From: Artocarpus heterophyllus
Taxonomy: Eukaryota; Streptophyta; Magnoliopsida; Rosales; Moraceae
Length of the DNA: 64,000 bases
NCBI GenBank assembly: GCA_025403435.1
Contig: CM046341.1
Coordinates: 10,935,219 to 10,999,218, forward strand
Direction of reading: 5' to 3'
A program made the position numbers and the translations under genes. Positions within the stretch are counted from its first letter, which is position 1. Every line of letters starts with the position of its first letter. Shown piece after piece: positions 11,995 through 21,614 of the stretch. The notes beneath the pieces were generated by a model. That model saw nothing but the letters and a program-made list of their open reading frames with translations. It was not told where the DNA came from and made no database searches.

Positions 11995-13539
11995 AAACAC
12001 AGATCAAATCTCAGATGAAAAAATCTTCAACGCATAGATATACACAAGTAACGTCATCAGATCTACAACACTGAATTGTTAGAAAAGAAATCATAGAGGA
12101 GAGTGACTATGGTCGAATGAACTCGCGACCGACGAAGTGTGCATGCTTTTTTTGCATGATGGTGACTTGAGATTTGACCAATGTTGTTGGATTTGCAGTG
12201 CCAAATCTCATAGTTGAGGAAGACGAACATAGGATATGACGAACCACACGCTTTCACTCTCAATCTCAATCTCAATCTCGCAACAGCTATAGAGGGCCTC
12301 AACATATCTGATCTTTTTCGACATCTCGGTAAAGAAAGACAACTGGAGTCATTAGAGAGTTTGTGATCTCTACCAATCGCACCCGCGGAAGATGACTAAA
12401 GTCGTCGTAGACTTTGCTGCCTTTGTCATCTCGTGATGAACAAATGCCTCATGATCTAGTGATGGTTAACAAACCAAGCCGATCTTCGCAGAGGAAAAGA
12501 GAATATAGAGAGAGCCAGAGGATATAAGAGAGAGAGAGTTTCAGACATTTTTAAGTTGATTTAGGGTTTTAAGTAGATAGGTTTCAAATAGGGTAATTTG
12601 TTCACTTTAATTTTTTTGTCTAAGAATTTGGGCATCTTATTTAGTGATCAAAGCAAGAAGAAATCCATCAAAAGTGGCATTTTTGAGAACACAAACAGTG
12701 GAGGGCAATTTTGAAGCACTCCCTATAAATTTCTCAAAATTATCTAAGTAATATTAGAGGTAGCTTCAAAACAACACATTCTAGGGCTGTACAGAAAAAT
12801 CAGCTACCCAAAACCAAAGTCGGTCAACAACCTACAGGCTTGGTACCGCATTGGACACAATACCCGTTGGTCGGTAAACCGAGAGAGGGGTGTGAGACTC
12901 GGCATGATATAATAATGTAATTTAAAAAGAAATAATAGCATAGCACGCATATCATCTTTATTCCTTTCTTCTTTGCCGGCATTAATCATTAATTTTAGAA
13001 AATATATGAAACGTTATTTTTCTAAAACTAATTGTAGAAAATATCAAGTTTTAGAAATATTTGTAGTAAATGTAAAATTTATGATGTAAATAATTTATAT
13101 ACATTTTTGTTTATAGTGAATAATTTTTATTTTTATAATAAATAGATTTATAGTGTAAATAATTTGTTACCCTCCTTATTTACAATGTAAATATTTCTTA
13201 TTTACATAGTAAATAAGTTATTCACCTTGTTAATCTGACATTTATTACAAATATTTTCAATACCTCGTACTTACTTCAAAAAGTTTACAAATTTGACATT
13301 TCATTCTCTTATAAATTCTTCACTTAATAGTTCAAAACCGCTAGCAATCATCATAGGAAATTTTCCACCATCGGTCGGGAAACTGACCAAATTCCGCTTC
13401 CCTTTGCATGTGCGTGAGGCTTGGCCATTGATCATGCCTTCCAAAAACCAATGAACTAAAATATGAGTTAAAAAACTATTGTTTAACAGCTAAACAAAGA
13501 ACCTAAGTTTTTAATTGTAAAATGGTTTATTAACACCAA
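11995..13539. other. Intergenic, no gene recognised
   Basis: 12060-12540 is moderately GC-rich, with a (CAATCT)n-like run near 12262 and a GAGAGAG tract near 12528. It could be a decayed transposon or gene remnant, but no protein family was recognised in any frame. 13000-13330 is extremely AT-rich with repeated GTAAATAA words. Confidence 0.4.
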
Positions 13540-14270
13540 TGGCCTTTAAAATTTAAGGTTTTTCTCACTTCGCCCTATGAACTTTAAAATCATCACTTTA
13601 CCCCTCCGAACTTTCAAAACTCCTCGAGTTGCCCCTTGAATTTTAAAAATCACCATTTTACCCTTAAACTTTCAAAGCTCTCTATTTGGTCTATTAAATT
13701 TCTAATTTTCCATTCAAATAGACTAACTTAAGCCCACGTGATTCGTATATGAGTCACCTGTAAGGACAAAAGTGATATTTTATCACTCCCAGATGTTGTT
13801 TCATGTTTGCGTTCTCACTTAACTTTCTTCATTTGCTCTCATTTAAGAAGGGTCTGCATGTATATTTGTTCTCAATTTGTTCGTCAATATCTCCTCATCT
13901 TTAATGCGTAACTCATCTTCTTTAGTATTTAAATTTTGATATCGGCAACCAATATCGACTTATTAATTGAATTAAGCATTAAAGATAAGAAGAAATATGT
14001 AGGCAACCTTTTCTTAAATGAAAGTTCAGATAAAAAAAGGGCCATTAAGTGAAAGTGTAAACATGAAATAAAACTTAAGAGTGATAAAATCTTATTTTTA
14101 TCCTCACAGGTGACTCATATGTGAATCACGTGGGTTTAGTTCTATCTATTTGAACGGAAAATAAAAAATTTAAGAGACAAAGTAAGAAGCTTTAAAAGTT
14201 TAAAAGTAAAATGGTAATTTTTAAATTCAAGAGGTAAAGTGAGAGAGATCTTAAAATATACGGGTCGTAA
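13540..14270. mobile_element. Large fold-back element, arms over 300 bp meeting near 13935
   Basis: The left arm (13540-13930) and the reverse complement of the right arm (13945-14260) agree along almost their whole length. Examples are CCACGTGATTCGTATATGAG at 13735 against CCACGTGATTCACATATGAG on the other strand at 14130, and TCACTTAACTTTC against TTCACTTAATGG. The left arm has an extra internal unit of about 75 bp (CTTTACCC ... GAACTTTCAAAA). The two arms have almost no loop between them. No protein is encoded. A diverged fragment of the arm sequence recurs at 45845-45975. Confidence 0.7.
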
Positions 14271-15422
14271 AATTATATCATTTGAGCGATGAAAGCATTA
14301 AAAAGGGGTGTAAAACCAAAACAAAATAAATATACATGAACTTAGCCACATCCAAAAATAAAAACTCAAAATAAACATTTCAACATAGGATACCTAAACT
14401 TTACCGAAATTTTACCCAAAAAAATGTCAACGTTTGTCATTTAGAGTCATAGTTTATTGAAAATTAACATTTTTTATTTAGAAAAAAAAAAACTCAAAAT
14501 CAGCATTCACAAAACCTTTTACTGGGATTTTTTTAATATTTTACAAAAAACAAAAAGATATTGCACCCCTCTTTCAATATAGGTAGTATTTAAATACAGA
14601 AGTTTTCATAAAAGTATGAATGAAAATATCTACTTTTCAAATTTTTATTCTAATTTACTAATTCGTATCTCGTAAAATTAAAAAAAAAAAGATTTAAAGT
14701 TTTTTTTTGTTATGATATTATCTTTTTTTTCAACTCATTGAATAGTTTTACGGTATTATAGTTTAGTACTCCATTTTATCATTAATATGTACCCATGCAC
14801 ATTCGTTAACGAAGCGAATGAGGCCATGCTACTACCCGCCAAAACTCTTGAAGTCCCCAACCAATTACGGTACGTGCAGAAGACGAAGATATTATGCACT
14901 TCCAAAATATTCGGAGCTAAATCCAAACCCCCACATGCATATCCCAAAATTAGCCAAGTTCTACACCTCCAAATTTCCAAAACTCAAACTAAAACCACCT
15001 GTCCCAAAGACAAGAAAAACAAAAACAGAACATAAATACATAAAAACCCCTGGTCAAAACCAAAAACTCCGCATTAATTGTCAAACTTTTAACCAACCAA
15101 TAAACCCCCATCAGATTCGCTGTCTTTCTAACACAAAAAGACGAAAAAAAAAATTTTCAAAAAATCCTCCAAATAAAGAAATAAAGAAACCACCATTTGA
15201 AAAAAAAATAATAAAAAAATGCATGTTTAACCTCATTGTTGTTTCCCCTCTCACTACTCCTCCTCCCTCGGCCCCCCACCTTGATCATGCCACCCCTTCC
15301 CTCGTCTTCCTCCCCTTAGACGGCGGCAGCGGTAGCGGCTATAGGTCTCATTTCAACCTAGGATTAAATAAAAAATATATTTTTTAAAGAGGAGAATTTT
15401 TTTTTGGCCATATACTACTACA
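14271..15422. other. Upstream region of the C2-domain gene
   Basis: AT-rich to about 14780, then a C-rich, purine-poor stretch (14780-15320) with several short chance open frames but no recognisable protein. 15340-15422 directly precedes the C2 gene start and probably holds its 5' leader. No clear TATA box was fixed; ATTAAATAAAAAATATAT at 15362 is the best AT-rich candidate. Confidence 0.4.
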
Positions 15423-17123
15423 ATGGCGATTCTAAATCCGTTCCAGCTTTTGGAGCTGAACGTGATATCGGCGCAGGACCTTGCGCCGGTATCGCGGTCG
15501 ATGCGGACGTATGCTGTGGCGTGGGTCCACCCCGACAGGAAGCTTTCGACCCGCGTGGACACCCACGGCCAGACAAGCCCCACGTGGAACGACAAGTTCG
15601 TCTTCCGCGTCGACGAGGAGTTCCTCCATGCCGATACCTCGGCCGTCATGATCGAGATCTACGCTCTCCATTGGTTCAAGGACGTCCATGTCGGCACGGT
15701 CCGCATCCTTGTTGGCAACCTCATCCCGGCCCCGCCTCGGGCCGCCTCCTCCTACAATTACTACAACCAGCTCGGCATGCGCTTCGTCGCGCTGCAGGTC
15801 CGCCGGCCCTCGGGCCGCCCGCAGGGGATTTTAAACATTGGCGTTGCAATCCTCCACAGCGCAATGCGGAGCATGCCGCTGTATTCCCAATTGAGCAGCT
15901 CCGCCGTCGGGTACCGGGAATTGATGGGGGAGGAGGACCCGATCCACGGCCACGGCCATGGCCACGGACACAACAACAGCGGGACTCCGCAGAGCAACAG
16001 CCACGTTCTCGGGATATTGAAGGAGCTTCGGCGGACAAAGAGCGATACGAGCTCGATGATCGGGTCGGAAATTAGGGCCAGGGAGTTTAGGGAGAAGGGG
16101 AAAAAGGGGAAATCGAGCTCCGTTGTTAACGAATCGGAGACGGGGTCAAGACAGCGGAGGAAAAAAGGGCGGTCCAAGGGGAGCTCGCTGATCAGCAGCG
16201 GTGGAGGAGGGTCGGAAGCTGGGAAGGGAAGGAAGGGCAAAAAGGGAAAGGCGAGCTCTCTTGTTAACGGTACTTCGGAAGTCGTTGTGGACCCAACATC
16301 AAAGAAGGGCAAAACTATGATTAAAGGTTCGGATCCGAAGAAGGACAAGATTGAAAAAGTAAGTTCTTTGATCAACGGTTCGAATAGTTTTGTGAGTGTG
16401 GGCCGGGACCCACCGAAGAAGGGCAAAAGCGGAAAAGAGAGTTCGATAAGCAACGGTAATTCGGAAGTTGAAGAGGAGTGTTTCCCACCCAAGAAGGTTG
16501 TGGAGGTTAAGCCTATTTTGAAGCCCTTGGTTGCGACGGAGGCCGTGACGGGACCCGTGATCAGCTCTCCGAAAGTGAAGCAGTCGCCGAGATTCAATCT
16601 AAAGGATCGTGGCGCCAGCCCGTTCAAAGCCATGTCACGGCGGCAGCAAGTGAAATCTCCATTCCACTACAAGTCCCCGTACGAGTACGAAACTCCACGG
16701 AAGTCGACACTGACGGGGGGCGGCAGGATGGTGTTCCTAACGGAGTCGGAGCTAGGTCCTTCGCCTTCAGAGGTTGCAGCGGCCCTCGCGAAACAGCCGG
16801 CGGATGAGGCCGAGAGCTCGATCGTGGGAGGGTGGAGCGTGGACGAAAGCGTAGAGGGCCTGCGGTCAAAGCTCGAGCGGTGGCGGACGGAGCTTCCCCC
16901 CGTGTACGACCGTTGCGAGTTCTCGAGTTTCCATTCGAGTGAGTCCCGCCACAAACGGCGGCACACGGAAGGCGATAGCGGGCTGTTCTCTTGCTTCAGC
17001 AACATCTGTGGGGTGGAATGCTCCATAGTCTGCGGCTCCGGCAAGGCTTCGGATTTGAAGAGAAGTGGCAGCGAGCGGATTATTATGAGCCCCTCGGCGG
17101 GCACTATCAATTACAAAAAATGA
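15423..17123 (+). CDS. C2-domain (calcium-dependent lipid-binding, CaLB-type) protein, single exon
   Basis: 566-residue plant protein with one N-terminal C2 domain, about residues 6-110. It shows the family order LLELNVISAQDL, MRTYAVAWV, TSPTWNDKFVFRVD and MIEIYALHW. C2 domains of this class bind membrane phospholipids, often with calcium; Asp19 and the WND Asp are candidate ligands. After a conserved stretch with QGILNIGVAILHSAMRSMPL (about 138-157), residues 210-370 are a basic, disordered region built of about five copies of a KKGK...SS(L/V)(I/V)NG module. A conserved tail follows (GWSVDESVEGLRSKLERWR, then a Cys-rich GLFSCFSNICGVECSIVC). The start is the first ATG before the C2 domain. 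The gene is strikingly GC-rich against its AT-rich flanks, as is common for intronless plant genes. Family is clear; biological role is not known. Confidence 0.9.
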   Translation: MAILNPFQLLELNVISAQDLAPVSRSMRTYAVAWVHPDRKLSTRVDTHGQTSPTWNDKFVFRVDEEFLHADTSAVMIEIYALHWFKDVHVGTVRILVGNLIPAPPRAASSYNYYNQLGMRFVALQVRRPSGRPQGILNIGVAILHSAMRSMPLYSQLSSSAVGYRELMGEEDPIHGHGHGHGHNNSGTPQSNSHVLGILKELRRTKSDTSSMIGSEIRAREFREKGKKGKSSSVVNESETGSRQRRKKGRSKGSSLISSGGGGSEAGKGRKGKKGKASSLVNGTSEVVVDPTSKKGKTMIKGSDPKKDKIEKVSSLINGSNSFVSVGRDPPKKGKSGKESSISNGNSEVEEECFPPKKVVEVKPILKPLVATEAVTGPVISSPKVKQSPRFNLKDRGASPFKAMSRRQQVKSPFHYKSPYEYETPRKSTLTGGGRMVFLTESELGPSPSEVAAALAKQPADEAESSIVGGWSVDESVEGLRSKLERWRTELPPVYDRCEFSSFHSSESRHKRRHTEGDSGLFSCFSNICGVECSIVCGSGKASDLKRSGSERIIMSPSAGTINYKK

Positions 17124-18599
17124 ATCTGAATCGAATGGTCTCGGAAGAAGTATGAGAGTTGATCATGCCTCGTTAGGCCTGGCCAAAAGACTTATTCTCC
17201 TCTTGCAATTCTTTTTTTCTTTGTCTTTTTGTTGTGTATTTCATATATAATTAAGAACTCTTTTGGCTATCTAATCCAATATAAATGCAATTTATGCAAG
17301 ATAATTGGTGGATATTGTAAAATTAGGAGTATTATTTCCTATTTAAACATATGGAGAATTTTTTTTTTCCGTTAAAATGTATTAATCAAGTCATTTAGAA
17401 AATAAGTTAGAATTGAGAGTTTGAACTAAAAATATTATAGCATATAAGATAAAATACTATTGAAAACTTAGTTAGAACTGTAAAACAGAAACCTAAGATT
17501 TAAAATACTATTGAAAACTTGGTTGGAACTGCAAAACAGAAACCTAAGGTTCGTTTAGCAACGTTATTTAAAAACTGTCGTTCAACTACTACAGTGTAAT
17601 GTATAAAATAATAGTAGGCTATAGTATATAACTATCATATGTTATAGTAAAATCGTTTTAATTTTTAATTTTGAGTGTGTTGCTAAGCATGCTCCTTGTT
17701 TATTCACGTTTTCTATCAAGTTGAAACAATAAAACTCCAGGTATGAAGAAATAGGAAATAATTAACATTAAGTAATTTGCCGTGTTCACGTTACCGAACA
17801 AAAAATAATTTTTTAATTGATTGAAAATTTTATTCATTTATGTAACTTAAAAACAAATATCTAGAGGTGAAAAGATGATTATAATATTTTTTCACATTTA
17901 TTTACAAGAAATCTGAACTCAATATTCTCGTCGGCTAACAAAACAAGCTCTAGGCATAAGGAACAAATTTTTGGCTTTATTTGATATTAGCACAAAAAAA
18001 AGCCATTTATATTTGCGTTAAAATCATATAAAGATAATAATAATAAAATAATTAATGAAAATTAATATAAATTTAACAGTTTATGACTGTGTTTTACCTT
18101 GAAAAGTACTCTTTTTTCATTCCTTACCATGGTTAAAGAAACAAAAGAAAAGAAAAGTTCCTGTAACTAATTATGTGATATTCTGCAAATTAGATCCCAG
18201 TCTATAGAAAGACAGTAGTTTTTTCCCTATATATCATGACTAGATGTAGGGATTTGTATATTTCTTTACTAATATCTGCTTGTAGAATAATGTCTAGTTC
18301 TTATCTCCCCCAAGACGTCTTAAAAGTACAGATAATATTTTTAAGTAGAATATATATAATTTTGTAAAACAATCAATATTGGACATGTTTTATATGCGTC
18401 AATGGTCGGCAAAAAGAGCATCTTTGTCTAAAGAGAATATCATCTTCGACTTTCAGATTGTTTTGTTGCATGCTGGCCCAGGGACTTCTGAAAAGGGCCA
18501 GTTTATTATATCAAATTTGTCAAAGCATGTATGTCACCCTCTCGAATCTAATGAATAAGATCTTTCACTAGCTAATTAAATATATGTAATACACACGTA
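17124..18599. other. Intergenic, 3' UTR of the C2 gene and MITE fragments
   Basis: No gene seen. 17441-17545 contains a short tandem duplication (CTATTGAAAACTTAGTTAGAACTG, then CTATTGAAAACTTGGTTGGA). 17549-17695 is a MITE-like copy bounded by GTTTAGCAAC and GTTGCTAAGC, carrying the ATCATATGTTATAGTA motif. Confidence 0.45.
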
Positions 18600-19455
18600 T
18601 ATTGAGAGATCCAGTTTTTAATATTTATCGAATTTAATTAAATTCAAGTTTAATTAAATTTACTAAAAACAAAAAGTAAATAAAGAATATAGGCAATTGT
18701 TATCGAGATTCGGTCGTTAAACCTGCATCTTGAGGCCATGCCTACCTATTGAATAATCTACTAAGTTTGCTAAGTGACAATCACCAATTGGACTTAAACA
18801 ATTTCAAGACTCCCTCTCTAGACTGTTGCTCTATGTTGTAACATCTAGATGGATCTATCCAGTGAGCATTGCTTGTCTTCAACATTTGCACTTGTTGAAA
18901 CCCTTCATGTGCAAAGCGTCTACCTTCTTCTCCCGAAGAACGCTAAGAATAACTTGCTCTAAAACTTCTGTGAAAAACTAAGCTCTTTGAACATGTAGCA
19001 TGCTTTTCTGGAGTGAGGCTTTTATAGAGCTGCTTTTAGAATCTCGATTAAATCTTGAGAAAGCTATTTAAAATTCAAGTATTGTATCCTAGTGTCGTAA
19101 CACTAATCTACATCACCTATCGGATAAGGCATTAGTCAATTTCTGAATTGATCCTCGATTTTTCTACTGTGATTTTCTGAATTTATGCTCCAAAAATATC
19201 TTAAATAATTTTCCTTTAAAGCAAATTGCAATCTCTCCTTTTTAAAGAAATAAAAACAAAATCCTCTTCAAATTTGAACCTCTTGAACTAGGATTTTCGC
19301 ATCCAATGCTCATCTTTATCTTCAATTTGAAGTCTTCTTGGATTGAATCTTCCATAATAAAAATGTATAGATCATCTTCAAATTGATTTTTTGAATTTCT
19401 TGAATTAAGTTTGTCAAAATTGTCAACAAAACACGTTAACACATAAACCCTAACA
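18600..19455 (-). mobile_element. LTR of a Sirevirus-like copia element (left boundary approximate)
   Basis: On the minus strand, a purine tract in TGCCAAAGACGGAGAT (19456-19471) is followed by TGTTAGGGTTTATGTG, the standard junction between a polypurine tract and the start of a 3' copia LTR. The LTR holds a TATA-like CTATAAAAGCC on the minus strand near 19020-19030. The end near 18600 was placed only by loss of recognisable LTR character; no terminal CA or TSD was fixed. Confidence 0.5.
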
Positions 19456-20781
19456 ATCTCCGTCTTTGGCATTTTTTGGCAAAACACCATATATGCAAAT
19501 GAAAAACAAATTCAAGAAATATATGCAACTAAAGAACCAAATGCACACGCCATGCTACTACTCCCTTTTTATGGCAAAACAATGGCCAAAGTGAAAAAAT
19601 TGTACTCTTTTGTGCAAACTGCTTCTATTTTAGCCAAACTTGCTTAAAATCTGCCTATGAAACCATATTATTTGAAATTTAGTAGCTTCAGTACCTGAAC
19701 ATCTAGTGCAACACTGGACTGTAAAACTTGATCTGCAGCATTCATCTTGCTCCCCTTACATAGTGCACAATATTCTCATATCTTGCACCTGCAAACACCA
19801 CAAACTAAAAGAAGATTCCCTTGTTCCTCCTTTTTTACAAAGGATCTATGTAGCATTAGTCCAACCAAATCAAAGAAAGCACAATGAAATAGAACGATAT
19901 GATATGCATGTTGTTTCTCCCCCTGAGTTTAATCATGCTTTCAAAACACATTTTTCATGTCAAACGTATTAGCTATTGACAACAAATTTCTAAAGTCACT
20001 TAATACATCAAGATTCTTGACAATGTTCTTGTGATTTTTTTTGTGTGTGTGCATACTCATAGTGTGAATATGCGTATGAAAATAAAAAGATGTATAATGC
20101 AGAAACTAGACAAGATGCACCTAAACACAAATAAAAAATCGTTTCGACGAGAACTAGCATATATTTTTCATCTTTTGAACATAGATTATCTTCAAATCAT
20201 CATAGCTTGAACATAAATCAAATATGAAATTACCAAAAAAATAACAATATAGTCCAATTGTGTGTGTGTGGGAAAACCCACCATACCTGAATATAGCTTC
20301 TTGAATTTTGCAACCTGTCATCTCAAAATTTTTGAAAAACCTATTCCACCTATCCTGATCATATAAAAATCATACTATGCAAGTATATTTTCATTTATTA
20401 TACCTTTATTGAATTTAACTTTATTGCACTTAAGGGGTTTTTATCTCATGGTATATCGTCTACTACATATTAATAATATGTAGGCCTAGATTACATATGG
20501 ATTGCTTTTCCTTTTTTTCTTGTTTTTTTTCTTGTTTTTCCTTATTCTTATAGTATTATATATGTTTCATAAAATCCAGGAAAAGAGTGTTGCATAATTC
20601 AAAAACATTATTCTAAAATATCTATTTATAAGTATATGATAGTTTGCTATTGCACATAAATCAATTAATTAAAGCTATACAATAATCAAGATTGGTTCAT
20701 GAACAAACATAGAATCTTTTCAAACAATCCATTTTCGTTTTTTTCTTTAGGAGCAAACAATTTATATTCAGCCAACTATCT
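19456..20781 (-). mobile_element. 3' internal remnant of the Sirevirus-like element
   Basis: In minus-strand sense this stretch runs up to the polypurine tract and contains several additional purine-rich tracts (AAAAAGGGAGTAG near 19560-19575, AAGGGGAGCAAG near 19746-19758), as in the untranslated region upstream of the 3' LTR of Sireviruses. No coding frame survives. It is interrupted at 20782 by the younger copia insertion, whose TSD lies at 20777-20781. Confidence 0.4.
20777..20781. repeat. Target-site duplication TATCT, left copy
   Basis: TATCT directly precedes the TG of the left LTR and matches the five bases after the CA of the right LTR (25065-25069). Confidence 0.9.
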
Positions 20782-21555
20782 TGTTGGGGAATTAGACGAC
20801 TCCTAATTCCAAGGATTGCAAGAACGAACAATTGCAGAAAATAAATAGGAGAAAAGAAGAAAAAGAGACACCAAATTTTATACAGGTTCGTCCAAAATTG
20901 AGACTACGTCCTGTTTTTGCCGCTTGCAGATTCCACTATGATGAAGGAGATTACAGATTACAAGAGCAGTTTCTCACACACTCACAAATTGTGCTTACCA
21001 AAACTCTCTTCTATCTAACACCCAATGGGAATTTTTTCTCTCTCAAGGATGGAGCTCTCAAGAATTTTACCTCTCATAAAATTATGCCACTCACAATTTT
21101 TACACACACAACCCTAGCCACCTTGTGTCTATTTATAACCAAAGGAGGAGAAAATAGCAACTAATGAGAAACCCTAGTGGTTTCCCATTTTTAGGGCCTT
21201 TGAATCCGACTCTGACTCAAAAAACATCGCGCAGCACAGCGCGTCAGCGCCGCGGCGCTCGAAACGAGCGCTGCAGCGCTCCCCTGCGGCGCCTAGGCGC
21301 AATTCACCTGGCGCCATCCTCTTTGAGCCTAGGCGTAAAGCCCTTGGCGCCTAGGTGCTTGCCACATAGCGCCTAGGCGCAATCCACCTGGCGCCTAGGC
21401 GCTCTCCTCATGGCGCCTAGGCGCCCTCATCCCAGCGCCGCGGCGCTCTTCTACCAGAGCCGCGGGGCTTGCTTCCTGCCTTCGAGGACGCGATTTTCTC
21501 CCTTTTCCTTCCTTTTGCTGAGTTGTCTACTTGATTTGGCTCCACATCTGCAACA
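20782..21555 (-). repeat. 3' LTR of the RT-less copia element
   Basis: 774 bp, TG...CA ends. It contains a minus-strand TATA-like TTATAAATAG at about 21131-21140 and a GC-rich palindrome array at 21246-21475. It is 8 bp shorter than its partner overall, mainly from loss of one CTAGGCGCC unit at about 21312. Confidence 0.95.
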
Positions 21556-21571
21556 ATCTCCCACTTGGAGA
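21556..21571 (-). promoter_or_regulatory. Polypurine tract
   Basis: On the minus strand the sequence just before the 3' LTR reads CTCCAAGTGGGAGAT followed by TGTTGCAG, a typical copia plus-strand priming site. Confidence 0.8.
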
Positions 21572-21614
21572 CTAATCAATTCACCATGTCTCCCACTGCA
21601 GCGGCAACGACTTC

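Noticed and set aside
12063..12305. 80-codon minus-strand frame with repeated RLRLRLR
   Set aside because: The repeat reflects a simple CAATCT-type DNA run rather than a protein motif.
14818..15387. 189-codon frame upstream of the C2 gene
   Set aside because: Lysine-proline-rich composition from a C- and A-rich, G-poor stretch; no domain, and it ends before the real start with no sign of being an exon.
15404..16633. Overlapping long frames on both strands across the C2 gene
   Set aside because: Shadows caused by the high GC content of the true frame at 15423-17123.
18600..19455. Solo LTR of the RT-less copia family
   Set aside because: Its sequence is unrelated to the 20782 LTRs; the PPT-LTR junction points to a different, Sirevirus-like element.
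20832..21164. 110-codon frame on the plus strand, with a near copy at 24333-24659
   Set aside because: It lies inside the two LTRs of the minus-strand copia element and is preserved only because the LTRs are near identical; no domain is seen.
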